64,000 nucleotides of DNA, from contig CAWDTS010000002.1 in the NCBI GenBank assembly GCA_963805325.1, positions 62,001-126,000 of the forward strand, read 5' to 3'. Both the position numbers and the translations under genes were made by a program. Positions 8,891 to 18,915 of this stretch are shown here, one piece after another; the first letter of the stretch is position 1; every line of letters begins with the position of its first letter. Source of the DNA: DASWJZ01 sp963805325 (GTDB lineage Bacteria; Pseudomonadota; Alphaproteobacteria; Rhizobiales; Afifellaceae). Below the pieces are notes generated by a model, which did no database searches, had not been told where the DNA came from, and saw only the letters and a program-made list of their open reading frames with translations.

Positions 8891-9957
8891 TTATGAGTGC
8901 GGCGGCGGGAATGGCCGAATCAGCGGGTCACACGTCTTCACGTCCTGCGACAGGCAGACGCGATCGATCTGCATGATTCCCGTGCCGGGCATGCCGTCGC
9001 GATATTGTCCGATCTTGAATTTCACATCGTGCTTTTCGAGCTCGTTGTCCGCGTAGCCGATGTGGCCGCTCACGCGAACGATGAACTTCCCGTCGGCGAA
9101 GATGTCGATCCAACCGGGATCGCCGCCCTTCACGTAGTAGGTCATGGTGACGAACTTCCCGCCGGTGGGGCTCGGCAGGATGGGAACCGGCGCGCTGCCT
9201 TGGGTCCAAAGGGTCAGGTTCGGACGGGGCTTGCACGCCTTGGGGACGTCGAACCTCTGGTCCAGGCAGTTGGTTTCCGGCGGGCGGCCGATCGGCTCGA
9301 GCTGGCCGCTCGGCGCGATGATTGGCAAGGCCAGGCTCGCGGTCAGCGCGTTGATGTCGCCCTCTGCCTTGGCGACGAGGCAACGGCATTCCTCATCGCT
9401 CACCGTGACGTAGAGAACGCCATTGTCGAAGCGCTGAGCGAGGACGGGGCCCGGCCAGTCGCCAACGTCTGCCTTCGGGTAAGCCTTCCACTGTCCGATC
9501 ACCCATCGCGCGGAGCCGCACTTATAGATGTCGCCGGTCATGCTGAACGTCAGAGAGTACCAATAGCCGTCCTCGAACGCATGAACCGCGTTGCTGCCCT
9601 TCTTGAAGAATTCAGCTCGTTGCGTTGGAGATGCTTGTTGTCGCCCGGCGGGCAGTTCGGGTTCTGTCGGCCATTCGGGAGAAGGGCAAGCGGGGGGAGG
9701 AACGAGGGCCCGAGATCGTTAGCCTCCAGCGTTCTCTCGCCGACGCAGCCGGTCTCAAGGCTGATCGCGCTGTCGTCGACGCTGATCTGAAGCACCGTGC
9801 GTGTAACGTTGTCACGATCGCCGACCGTCCTCGGCGTTATGAGATTGCTGTAGGCCTGACAGGGGTCCCAGGGAAAATCGTCCGCGACCTCTGCGCCGAG
9901 CGCCGGCGCGGAGGCGGCGAACAGCGCCAGGAAGAGCAGTAGGCGTAGCGTGCGCAT
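8891..9957 (-). CDS. Secreted polysaccharide lyase-like protein (frame broken once)
   Basis: Two minus-strand frames join into one protein of about 355 residues if one missing base is restored near 9609 (junction ...RNEL / FFKKGSNAV...). A Sec signal peptide (MRTLRLLLFLALFAASAPALGA) is followed by a beta-jellyroll-like region; the pattern HAFEDGYWYSLTFS, WIDIFADGKFIVRVSGHIGY and KFKIGQYRDG...QIDRVC resembles the heparin-lyase-I-like polysaccharide lyase family (Pfam Polysacc_lyase). Substrate is unknown; many members are uncharacterised envelope or extracellular proteins. Six or more cysteines in the mature part suggest disulfides. It lies downstream of the TorF-type porin on the same strand, 99 bases apart. 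Confidence 0.72.
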
Positions 9958-10056
9958 GCTGAGGCTCCGGCAGCGATCTTATCCGGATCGCGTTCGGTCC
10001 GCATTCTGCGGCGCACAAATCCCTCGTGACGGGGCACGCCCGGTTTGAGGCGCCGG

Positions 10057-10875
10057 CTAGTGCGAGCCCTTGCGCCACTCGCGCAGCGCCGACAATGACG
10101 TGTCGATGCTGATGCTGGCGACGATCCGTGCGTCGCAGGAATTGCTGCGCGGATATTCGGCCCCGCAATCAGCTTTGGAAAGATCTGTGTCGTAGTAGCG
10201 AAGGTCGAAGGTCGCTGCCTTCCAGGTATAGGAAGCGCCGAGATTCCACGTCGTGTAGTCGGAGAGGCCGGTCCCTGAGCCGTACATCTGGAAGCCGACT
10301 GCGCCGGAAAGGGCGAAGTCATGCGGCAGCGTCAGCTCCGCGTTTCCTTCCAGGTATGTCTCGTCGTCGCCGGTCTGCGCGTAGTCCCAGGCATAGTAGA
10401 ACGCGCCGCCCAAGGTCAGCATGTCGACGGGCGAGACGGAGGCCATCGCCTTGACCTCGCTGTACTCGGTGTCCGGCGCGCCCGGATAGAGGTAGCGCAG
10501 AAAGCCGAAGTCGGTGCTGATCGGGCCCAATTCCGGCCGCGCGCCGATGTAGAGATCGACCTCGACATCCGGATCGGGCGTCAGGAAGTCGACGTTGGAG
10601 GCCCAGACGCCGCCGTAGAAGATGCCGAACGACGGTTCGACCGAGCCTTGCAGCGCCGGATCGTGATCCGTCTGGGTGATGCCCCTGAACATGTAGTCGG
10701 ACACAAGCGCTGCGTTCAGCGCCACGTCGAAGTCCCATTTGCTGGCCGCCGATGTTTCGGCGCTCGTCGCCGCGGTCGGTGCGGCAGCATCCTCGGCCAA
10801 AGCCGGCGTGACGGCGACGAACGCAAGCGCCATCACGGCGACGGAGCAAAGTCCGTTTCTGATGATAGCCGACAT
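10057..10875 (-). CDS. TorF family putative outer-membrane porin
   Basis: 272 residues with a Sec signal peptide (cleavage after ALA, about residue 27). The mature part has the family signature of the TorF/Gcw_chp beta-barrels: ALVSDYMFRGITQTDHDPALQG, followed by alternating aromatic strands (FGIFYGGVWASNVDF, YIGARPELGPI, TLGGAFYYAWDYAQ). The C-terminal third includes two cysteines (C249/C257 region) that could form a disulfide. Its transport substrate is unknown. Likely integral to the outer membrane. Confidence 0.85.
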   Translation of the reverse strand: MSAIIRNGLCSVAVMALAFVAVTPALAEDAAAPTAATSAETSAASKWDFDVALNAALVSDYMFRGITQTDHDPALQGSVEPSFGIFYGGVWASNVDFLTPDPDVEVDLYIGARPELGPISTDFGFLRYLYPGAPDTEYSEVKAMASVSPVDMLTLGGAFYYAWDYAQTGDDETYLEGNAELTLPHDFALSGAVGFQMYGSGTGLSDYTTWNLGASYTWKAATFDLRYYDTDLSKADCGAEYPRSNSCDARIVASISIDTSLSALREWRKGSH

Positions 10876-11056
10876 AAGAAAAAGCGCCTCCGCGCAGGGT
10901 TGAGGGGGCGCGAGTTGACGATCCGCACTGAAGGAGAATCGCGCTTTATCTCGGAGACTATGTTTCCGCCGTATGGTTAGCGGATCGTTAAGAGGCCTGG
11001 CGTCGGTTCTGCCTCTTAACGTCGGAATGCGCGGCTGGAATGGACCAAATTTTCTT

Positions 11057-11131
11057 TGGTGAGCGCTGTGGGGATCGAACCCACGACCTACTGATTAAAA
11101 GTCAGTTGCTCTACCGCTGAGCTAAGCGCTC
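11057..11131 (-). tRNA. tRNA-Lys (anticodon TTT)
   Basis: A full cloverleaf can be read on the minus strand: acceptor gagcgct/agcgctc, D-arm gctcagcggtagagc, anticodon arm actga-cttttaa-tcagt with anticodon TTT, T-arm gtgggttcgatcccac, discriminator A and encoded CCA. Confidence 0.97.
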
Positions 11132-11224
11132 GGAAAGTGCGCCGGAACCTATGGAAGGGGGCTGGCTTAATCAAGCCTTTGCGCGGCCGGCAGGCGACTT
11201 AAGACGCTTCGTCCGGTGCGGAAC

Positions 11225-12067
11225 TCAGCCGCGCGCCGCGCGCTCTGCGAGCTTTGCCAGCGCTGCTACCATGGCGCTCTGCGGATCGGCGAGGGGCTGC
11301 GGCGCGGTGAAGTGGTTCGCGCCGGGGATAATTTCCACGCACGTGTCCGCGCCTGCTGCGGACCAGCGCTCGGCGACGAGCCGGCTCTGGCGCAGATACT
11401 CCGACGATTCCGTGCCGCCGACCCATGCCTCCAGGACGACGCTCGCCGGCGGCTTCCAGAGCGCCGGGCTCATCGTTTTCGCGGTGTCCGCATCGAGGCG
11501 GAGATCGGCATTGATCGACGTCGCAATGAGCGGCGCGAGATCGAAGAGGCCGGAGATCGCGAAGCCGTGGCGGAGCAATTCTGCGGGCGCGCCGAGCGCG
11601 TTCCAATCCGTCGCGACGGCCGCGGCGGTCAAATGGCCGCCGGCGGAGTGCCCGACGGCGACAAACGGCGAGGAAAAGCGTCGATGGAGATGCAGGACCG
11701 CCGCGCGGATGTCGCCGACGACCTCGGCGACGGTGACTTCGGGGCAAAGCCGATAGCCGGGGAGGGCGACGGCGTAGCCGCGCTGGTTCATGCCGGCTGC
11801 GAAGTGACTGAAAAGGGAAGGCTGCCAGCTACGCCAATAGCCGCCATGGATGAAGACGACGAGCGGGCGGTCCGGGTCCGCGGCGTCAGGCAGGAAAAGG
11901 TCGATCGTCTGACGCGGATGCGGCCCGTAGGCGACGCCGATCTCTGAAAGATCGCGGCGCGCATCGCGGTAGGCGGCGGCTTCGCGCTCCCAGCCAGCGA
12001 TGATCTCCGGGTGCTCGGGCACCCGGCTGCGATTGTCGTATTCGGCTTCGTAGTCGACGGCGGTCAG
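11225..12067 (-). CDS. Alpha/beta hydrolase, arylformamidase/kynurenine formamidase-like
   Basis: Serine hydrolase with the oxyanion motif HGGYW (FIHGGYWRSW) and nucleophile elbow GHSAGG, plus the late histidine in GANHF; these together mark the arylformamidase-like esterase group. The easily recognised GTG at 12022 gives 265 residues, but the conserved segment VDYEAEYDNRSRVPEHP lies partly upstream of it, so translation must begin earlier. The only candidate upstream of that segment before an in-frame barrier is a CTG overlapping the TGA of the rhlE gene, giving 280 residues. Either a rare CTG start or a small sequence error is implied. Substrate not determinable; no other tryptophan-catabolic gene is nearby. 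Confidence 0.82.
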   Translation of the reverse strand: MTAVDYEAEYDNRSRVPEHPEIIAGWEREAAAYRDARRDLSEIGVAYGPHPRQTIDLFLPDAADPDRPLVVFIHGGYWRSWQPSLFSHFAAGMNQRGYAVALPGYRLCPEVTVAEVVGDIRAAVLHLHRRFSSPFVAVGHSAGGHLTAAAVATDWNALGAPAELLRHGFAISGLFDLAPLIATSINADLRLDADTAKTMSPALWKPPASVVLEAWVGGTESSEYLRQSRLVAERWSAAGADTCVEIIPGANHFTAPQPLADPQSAMVAALAKLAERAARG

Positions 12068-13545
12068 GCCTGCGCCTCTTCGAGCGCCTCCGCGTCGTCG
12101 CGGATCTTCACCGGGCGAAGCAGAAACGCCGGGACGTGATCGGAAAAGCCGACGGCCGAAGCGGCGTCATCGTTCTCCTGATCCTTGCGGCGCGGCTTGT
12201 TGTCGGCGTCCTGCCGGGCGGTGTGCTGGCGGATCGGCGCTTCGTCGCGAGGCGCGGCGCTTCTCTGCTGCTGCCGCGGCGCTTCGTGACCAGGCTCCTG
12301 GCGGTCCCTGCCGCCGCGGCGTCCGTCGCGGGAGCGCCCTTCGCGCTTGCCGCGGCTGCGCTCGTTGCGGTGTTCGGGCTGGGCGCGCTCGTCGGCCTGT
12401 TCCGAAGGCGCTTCGAGCGCTTCAGACTTGGCCGCCCATTCGATCGGCATGCCGATCAGCTTCTCAATCGCCTGGATGTATTTCGTCTCCGGCCGGGTGA
12501 CGATCGTGAACGCCGCTCCCGCGCGACCGGCGCGGCCGGTCCGTCCGATGCGGTGGACGTAGTCCTCCGAATGCGTCGGCACGTCGAAATTGAAGATGTG
12601 GCTCACGGCGGGGATATCGAGACCGCGCGCCGCAACGTCGCTCGCGACGAGCAGCTTGATCTTGTTGTCGCGGAAACTGTCCAGCGTAGCGAGCCGCGCG
12701 TACTGGTCCATGTCGCCGTGCAGCGCGCCGACCGAATAGCCGTGCCTTTCAAGCGAGCGGTGAAGCGTCGCCACGTCGCGCTTGCGATTGCAGAAGATGA
12801 TCGCGTTGGTGAGGTCGCTTGCCTCGTCGATCAAGCGGCGCAGCATCGCGCGCTTGTCGTGCGGCGTGGAGGAGCACGTAACGAGCTTCTGCGTGATCGT
12901 ATCGACGACGGAAGCCGGCTTCGACACTTCCACCCGCACCGGATTGTGCAGGAACTTGTCGACGAGCCGCGTGATCTCCGGAGGCATGGTAGCGGAGAAG
13001 AAGAGCGTCTGGCGCGTGAAGGGAAGAAGCTTCACGATCCGCTCGATGTCGGGAATGAAGCCCATGTCGAGCATGCGGTCCGCTTCGTCGATGACGAGGA
13101 TTTCGACGCCGCTCAGAAGCAGGCGCCCGCGCTCGAAATGGTCGAGCAGGCGGCCTGGCGTCGCGATCAGAACGTCGGCGCCGCGCGTGATGATCTTGTC
13201 CTGCTCGTCGAAGGAGACGCCGCCGATCAGAAGGGCAAGGTTGAGTTTGTGGTTGATGCCGTAGCGGCCAAAGCTGTCCTGCACCTGGCTCGCCAGCTCG
13301 CGCGTCGGCTCGAGAATGAGCGTGCGCGGCATGCGGGCGCGGGCGCGGCCATGCTCAAGCATGGTCAGCATGGGCAGCACGAACGAGGCCGTCTTGCCGG
13401 TGCCGGTCTGCGCGAGGCCGAGAACGTCGCGGCGCTCGAGCACATGCGGGATCGCCTGTGCCTGAATGGGGGTGGGATCGGTGTAGCCCGTGGCCTTAAC
13501 AGCCGAAACGACTTTGTCGCTTAGTCCTAGTGTATCGAAGCTCAT
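12064..13545 (-). CDS. rhlE: DEAD-box ATP-dependent RNA helicase
   Basis: 493-residue RhlE-type RNA helicase, which remodels structured RNA in the cytoplasm and often helps at low temperature or in RNA turnover. Q motif (YTDPTPIQAQAIP), motif I AQTGTGKT at 45-52, Ia PTRELA, II VIDEADRMLDMGF, III SAT, VI HRIGRTGRAGRAG are all present in order. After the two RecA-like domains (to about residue 380) comes an Arg/Asp/Gln-rich, disordered C-terminal tail (RGKREGRSRDGRRGGRDRQ), usual for RhlE and involved in RNA binding. Its stop overlaps the probable start of the following hydrolase. Confidence 0.94.
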   Translation of the reverse strand: MSFDTLGLSDKVVSAVKATGYTDPTPIQAQAIPHVLERRDVLGLAQTGTGKTASFVLPMLTMLEHGRARARMPRTLILEPTRELASQVQDSFGRYGINHKLNLALLIGGVSFDEQDKIITRGADVLIATPGRLLDHFERGRLLLSGVEILVIDEADRMLDMGFIPDIERIVKLLPFTRQTLFFSATMPPEITRLVDKFLHNPVRVEVSKPASVVDTITQKLVTCSSTPHDKRAMLRRLIDEASDLTNAIIFCNRKRDVATLHRSLERHGYSVGALHGDMDQYARLATLDSFRDNKIKLLVASDVAARGLDIPAVSHIFNFDVPTHSEDYVHRIGRTGRAGRAGAAFTIVTRPETKYIQAIEKLIGMPIEWAAKSEALEAPSEQADERAQPEHRNERSRGKREGRSRDGRRGGRDRQEPGHEAPRQQQRSAAPRDEAPIRQHTARQDADNKPRRKDQENDDAASAVGFSDHVPAFLLRPVKIRDDAEALEEAQA

Positions 13546-13897
13546 GAGGGTTTTCGGCCCGGCGCGGAATCAATCATCACGGCGGGCGGGTCGCATTGCG
13601 CCGCAACATAGGGATGAACGCCGCGGAGTCAAGCCGCGGCCTCGGTAAGGCCCGGGGAAATCGAGCGATTTGCCTGCTTCGGGACGACGCTCAGAGGCCT
13701 GGACGAAGGTCTGCGCTCGTCGCCTTGAATCCGCCACAACACAGCCATTCTTGCGCCACAACTAGGGCGAGAATCACCTTATCCGGCAAAGAGTTATGGG
13801 TATCGAATACGGCTGCAGCGTTGCCGATTGGCGACAGCCACGGCGTGGCCTTCGGTTTATGAACGTCGAAACAACACTGGTTCATGAGGCCCCTTCC
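13546..13897. other. Intergenic region between divergent rhlE and outer-membrane protein genes
   Basis: 352 bases between two genes read in opposite directions; it must contain both promoters. I see no convincing -35/-10 pair, no hairpin of note and no coding frame with a sensible composition. Confidence 0.4.
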
Positions 13898-14437
13898 ATG
13901 CTGCGTCTTTTCCTTTCCGCGTCTGCTCTTGCCCTCGCTACCGGCATAGCAGCCGCAGCGGATCTTCCGCCCCCCATGCATCCGATGGCGCCCGCGCCGA
14001 TGATGTCGCCTGTCCCGATCGCCTATAACTGGTCCGGCTTCTATGTGGGCGGCCATGGTGGCTGGGGCTTCGGCACCGGCGCCTTCAGCGACGGCTTCGT
14101 CATCGGCGGCCAAGTCGGCGTCAACATGCAGTGGAACAGCTTCGTCCTCGGCGTCGAGGGCGACGGCAGTTTCGTCGACTGGGGCGCTAACAAGGCCGTC
14201 GGAACGGCGCGCGCCCGCGGCGGCTTCGCGTTCGACCGGTTCCTCGTCTATGGCACGGGCGGCGCCGCCTTCCGCGACAGCGATGTCGGTTGGGTCGCTG
14301 GCGGCGGCGGAGAATACGCCCTCACCGACAATGTCAGCTTAGGCGTCGAGTTTCTGCATTACGATTTTGGCACCGATGACTCGGATGTTGTTCGCGGCCG
14401 CGTGAACGTGAAACTCAACAGCTTCTTCGGCGGCTGA
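13898..14437 (+). CDS. Outer-membrane beta-barrel protein, Omp25/Omp31-like
   Basis: 179 residues from the ATG preceded by tgagg; the frame is open further upstream but the signal peptide (MLRLFLSASALALATGIAAAA) starts here. After a Pro/Met-rich spacer, the motif YNWSGFYVGGHGGWGFGTG and the glycine-rich strands VIGGQVGVNMQWNSFVLGVEG identify an eight-stranded barrel of the type abundant in rhizobia and brucellae. The end VRGRVNVKLNSFFGG looks like the usual last strand but lacks a terminal aromatic. The protein is slightly shorter than typical Omp25 homologues. A strong terminator follows. Confidence 0.88.
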   Translation: MLRLFLSASALALATGIAAAADLPPPMHPMAPAPMMSPVPIAYNWSGFYVGGHGGWGFGTGAFSDGFVIGGQVGVNMQWNSFVLGVEGDGSFVDWGANKAVGTARARGGFAFDRFLVYGTGGAAFRDSDVGWVAGGGGEYALTDNVSLGVEFLHYDFGTDDSDVVRGRVNVKLNSFFGG

Positions 14438-14464
14438 GTACCCGAGCCATCAACGTCTGCCAAA

Positions 14465-14494
14465 AGCCCGGCGCGAGCCGGGCTTTTTGTTTTC
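14465..14494. terminator. Rho-independent terminator after the Omp25-like gene
   Basis: 8-bp GC stem agcccggc/gccgggct with a gcga loop followed by tttttgtttt on the plus strand. The A-run on its left also makes it usable for the convergent parE transcript. Confidence 0.85.
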
Positions 14495-14536
14495 GGCAGG
14501 TCGCGGCCGTGCGGTTTGTCCAGGTTCCGCCGGCCG

Positions 14537-16584
14537 CTAAACGTCGATCGTCTCTTCGTTCGCGAATTCCGCGCGCTCCTGGATGAAGCTGAAGCGCTCC
14601 TCGGGCTTGTTGCCCATCAGGCGCTGAACCATCGTTCTGGTCAGCACGATCTCGTCTTCGCCAACGATTTCCCACCTGAAGCAGAATGCGCTTCGAGGGG
14701 TCCATCGTGGTGTCGCGGAGCTGCTGCATCGGCATCTCACCGAGCCCCTTGAAGCGGCTGGTCTCCACCTTGCCTCGCCCGGCGAATTCTGTCGCCAGCA
14801 GCTCGTCGCGGTGCTTCTCGTCGCGCGCGTAGAAGACCTTCGCGCCATGCGCCAGGCGGAAGAGGGGCGGAACGGCGAGGTAGAGGTGGCCTTCTTTGAT
14901 GAGCTCCGGCAGCTCGCGATAGAAGAAGGTGATGAGAAGCGAGGCAATGTGGGCGCCGTCGACGTCGGCGTCGGTCATCACGATGACCCTGCCGTAGCGG
15001 AGGTCCTCTTCCCGGTAGCGCGCGCCGGTGCCGACGCCGAGCGCCTGCAGGAGGTCGGAGAGCTGCTGGTTGGAGTTGAGTTTCTCGCGGCCGGCACTGG
15101 CGACGTTCAGGATTTTTCCGCGCAGCGGCAGGATCGCCTGTGTTTTGCGGTCGCGCGCCTGCTTGGCGGAGCCGCCGGCCGAATCGCCCTCCACGATGAA
15201 GAGCTCGGTGTCTTCTTTGGAGGCGGACGAACAGTCGGCGAGCTTGCCGGGAAGGCGGAGTTTCCGGGTTGCGGTCTTCCGGGCGATCTCCTTCTCGCGG
15301 CGGCGGCGGAGCCGCTCCTCGGCGCGTTCGATCACCCATTCGAGCAGCTGATTCGCCTGGTTCGGCGAGGCGGCGAGCCAATGGTCGAAGGCATCGCGGA
15401 TGGCGTTCTCCACCACGCGTATCGCCTCGACGCTTGCCAGCCGGTCCTTGGTCTGACCGACGAATTCCGGCTCGCGCAGGAAGACGGAAAGCATCGCCCC
15501 GCATGAGGTCATGATGTCATCGGAGCTGATCACCGAGGCGCGCTTGTTGCCGGAAAGCTCGGCATAAGCCTTGAAGCCGCGAAGCAGCACGCTGCGGAGC
15601 CCCGCTTCGTGCGTGCCACCCTCGGCGGTCGGGATGGTGTTGCAGTAGGAGCGGCAGAAGCCATCGTTGGCGAACCAGGCGATCGCCCATTCGGCCGAGC
15701 CGTGGCCGCCCTGCTTGTCGGTCTTGCCGGCGAAGATCTCGCCGCCGACCAGCGTCTCGCCGGCAAGCTGCTCAGCGAGATAATCCTTCAGCCCGCCGGG
15801 GAAGTGGAAGCTCGCCTTCTCCGGCGTCTCGCTTTTCGGCGGAATCAGGCTTTTGGCACAGGTCCAGCGGATCTCGACGCCGCCGTAGAGGTAGGCCTTG
15901 GAGCGCGCCATGCGGAGGAGGCGGTCGGGATCGAAAGCCGCCTTCGCTCCGAAGATCTGCGGGTCGGGGTGGAAGCGGATGCGGGTGCCGCGGCGGTTAT
16001 GCACGTCGCCCGCGGGCTTCAGTTTCGAGGTCGGTTTGCCGCGCGCAAAAGTTTGCCGGTAAAGTTTTCTGTCGCGCGCGACTTCGACTTCGAGCACGTC
16101 CGACAGCGCATTCACCACCGAGACGCCGACGCCGTGTAGACCACCGGAGGTCTCATAGATCTTCGAGTTCGAATTTTCCGCCGGCATGCAGCGTCGTCAT
16201 GATGACTTCGAGAGCCGACTTGTCCTTGAATTTCGGGTGCGGGTCGATCGGGATGCCGCGGCCATTGTCGGTGACGGTGAGCCAGCCGTCCTTGTCGAGA
16301 TCGACCTCGATCCAATCGGCGTGGCCGGCGACGGCCTCGTCCATGGAATTGTCCATCACCTCGGAGAAGAGGTGATGCATCGCCTTCTCGTCGCTGCCGC
16401 CGATATACATGCCGGGGCGCCGGCGCACGGGCTCAAGCCCCTCAAGCACCTCGATGTCGGCGGCGGTGTAGCTCTGATTGCCGTTCGTCGGGCGGGCGCG
16501 CGCGCTTTTTGCGCGCGCAGCAGCGGGCGCCGACGAGCCGGCGTCGTTTGAGAACAGATCGTCAGCGCGGTCCATGCGAGCCAT
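14537..16584 (-). CDS. parE: DNA topoisomerase IV subunit B (frame broken twice)
   Basis: ATPase subunit of topoisomerase IV, which decatenates daughter chromosomes with ParC. GHKL ATPase motifs (EVMDNSMDEAVAGHAD, TDNGRGIPIDPHP, YETSGGLHGVGVSVVNALS), transducer, TOPRIM (FIVEGDSAGGSAKQARDR, MTDADVDGAHIASLL) and the C-terminal RFKGLGEMPMQQL and TRTMVQRLMGNKPEERF are all present. ParE rather than GyrB is favoured by the short length (about 681 residues) and the unbroken TOPRIM-to-C-terminus spacing. The frame breaks near 16167 (one extra base, restoring GGKFDSKIYETSGG) and near 14684 (one extra base, restoring VEIVGEDEIVL). Start chosen at MARMDRADDLFSND; a second ATG three codons on is equally possible. 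Confidence 0.93.
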
Positions 16585-17162
16585 TTCGTTCACGAATTGG
16601 TAAACATCCTGCCAACCTGACAGGGGCCGGCCAAGTGCCGGGAATCTGCGGCGGAATTGCAAGGCGGCACGACCGGGAAGGGCGTGCCGACAAAGAGAGA
16701 TAGGCTGAAAAGACGTTTGCCGCAAAGGGCTTCGGCGCGCCGACAGAAAAACCTGAGGCGGCTGCCAACGCGGAGTGCAAGCGCTGCGACGTGCGGGCAG
16801 ACCGCCTCGGTTTCGGGTTGCTTGGTCAGACTCCCACCATTTCAAGGAAGCCGGTGCATTCTGGCTTCATCAAGGAGCCGAATTGAACCCTCGCTTTGCT
16901 TCAAGCATGGCGACGATCTTCGAAGCGCGCTGCAGTCGCGCGATGACGATGTCGCTGCCGATTTTCGATTTTCGGATTAGCCGGCCGGCCGATCCCTCAG
17001 CGGACCGGCTTAGAATCCTTCGGAGGTTTCATTTTTTTAGACCTCCCGTGTCTGTGCCTCAACGGAGCGAATCTAGGGCTATGCCAGCGCGGGTCAAATC
17101 ACGATTTGCGCCGCGTGGATGAATGGTGAGCAAAACCCTTGCGTCGCTCGCAATAAACCCTG
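16585..17162. other. Intergenic region upstream of parE
   Basis: About 580 bases between the parE start and the end of the cytochrome gene, both on the minus strand. It should carry the parE promoter. No coding frame has protein-like composition. A T-run (around 17032) follows a weak gg/cc-rich stretch but I cannot fold a good terminator from it. Confidence 0.4.
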
Positions 17163-18820
17163 CTAGCGCCAGCGCGGGCTGAGCGGCGTTTCGATTCCGG
17201 TTGGCCCATCCTGTTCGACTTCGCGCTCGACGGTTTCCACCGGCTCAGGATTCGCATCGCGGCCGTCGATGAAGTCCTGATCGAGCACGATCGTGCGATA
17301 CGCCTTGTCCAATTCGAGCGCGCGTTGGCGCGTCGGATAAAGCAGTGCTGCCACGTCATCGCGAAGACGAGCGAAGGCGTCTGGGTCATGCGACCCGTCG
17401 GCATCGAAGAATTCGCGAATGACGTCGCGGTTGCTGCGGAACTCGTCGCCGGCTCCGTTCTTCGTCAGGTAATGCGCGTATTCGCCGGACCCGTCGGCGC
17501 GCACCGGGTCCGGCACGCCGCGAAGCGGGCGCTGCGACCAGTGGAACCAGCCGCGGGCCGGTGCCGTCGCCGCGGCGAGCTTGCGCGGAAAGGCAAACGT
17601 GGAATCGTCGGTCACGCCGATGCCGCCATGGCAGCCGACGCAAAACACGGTCTCTTCGAAGCTCTGTGGTCTAAGCTCGCCCTGGCGGTCTTCGATGAAG
17701 GCCTGCAGCCGCCAGCCCGCGCCGTTGGCAAGGCCGGTCTCGGCGTTGCCGTCGAAGATCGGAACGCGGTCGGGGAAGTCGTGATCCTCCTTCACCTCCT
17801 CAAGCGCCGCGTCTTCGAGGTCGGCATAGGTCTGCCAAACCGTCTTCTTCATGTAGCGCAGTTCTTTCAGCCGCGGCGCGAGGCGCGCTTCACCCGTTTC
17901 ATCGTCCACGTCGACATAGCGCACCGTGTGAACGAATTCGGTGCCGAGCGGGTAGAGCCCGGCAGCGATCGGGGCCTCCTTCGTCGGCAGCGTTTTTGCC
18001 ATGCCGACATAGGACATGTTGCGTCCCTCAAGCGGCGCCCAGTCGAAGGCGATGTGATCGGCGCGTGCCGAGCGAGCCGTCCTTGTCGAGATCGACGCCG
18101 AGGGAGGTCTTCGTCCACCGGGTCGGTTGCGACGTCGTGGCGGGAGAGCAGCGCTTCGACGATGGCGAGGTTCACGGCATAAATCGTCCAGTCGAAATTG
18201 CCTTGGGCGTCCTCGCGATAGGCGTCCGGCAGGCGGATCAGCACGTCATCGGTCGAGCCGCTGGCGGGCGAGAAGCTTCCCGGAAGCGGCGTATAGGCGA
18301 AGGCGCGCCATCCGGTGCGCGTCCCGCTGGGCGCGAGGTCGTAGCCCTCGGAATCGAAGCGGAAGAACGCATCCGGCCGATAGCCGTCCCATGCGCCGTT
18401 GCCGTTCACGTCCCAGCCGGGCGGCGGGTTCGCAAGGCGCGTGGCCAGTCGGTTCGAGCCGTCAGGCTCGATGTAGTTGCTGTCGCGCACGTAGGCGAGA
18501 ATATCCGCGTCGCTGATGGCGCTGATCCGCTCGCGGCGATCCTCGAAGAGGTTGGTCCAGGGATTTTTCAGTGCGGGGGCAGGGAAGGCGTAAGAGAGCT
18601 GCAGATCCTGGTCGTTGATCGCGTTCGGCGAACGGCCGCGGACATGGCACGTAAAGCAGGGATTGTGGACACCGCCGGCGGCGTCGGTGGTCTTCGTGTA
18701 GCACTGCGGAGGGATGAAGGCGGTCGGATTTTGAAGCGGCGTTCCAAGATGTCCGACCGCGGACACGGTGGAGGCAACGACGATGCCCGCGGTCAAAGCG
18801 GCGATCGAAACGCGCAACAT
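17163..18820 (-). CDS. Periplasmic diheme c-type cytochrome-like protein (frame broken twice)
   Basis: About 551 residues after removing two extra bases near 18062 and 18112. A signal peptide (MLRVSIAALTAGIVVASTVSA) precedes two heme-attachment motifs: C55-F-T-C-H59 (NPCFTCHVRG) and a second CVGCH about 120 residues into the C-terminal half (ETVFCVGCHGGIGV). Asp/Gly/Asn-rich segments DVNGNGAWDGY and GVDLDKDGSLG resemble calcium-binding EF-hand or dockerin-like loops. I know no named family for the whole protein. It lies directly downstream of a PhoX-family gene (96 bases), so the two could share a transcript and a calcium-dependent periplasmic function. Start chosen at the ATG that opens the signal peptide. 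Confidence 0.8.
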
Positions 18821-18877
18821 TTTGGGGTTCCCGTGACGACGCGCCGGGCGGCAGGCTTGACGCACCTGAAGAAATGA

Positions 18878-18896
18878 CCGGCGGGGGTTCCGCCGG
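18878..18896 (-). terminator. Hairpin between the PhoX-family gene and the cytochrome gene
   Basis: 7-bp stem ccggcgg/ccgccgg just after the PhoX-family stop. Only a weak T-rich stretch follows on the minus strand, so it may be an attenuator or an mRNA-stabilising stem rather than a full terminator. Confidence 0.4.
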
Positions 18897-18915
18897 CCAT
18901 GATCACGGTCGGAGG

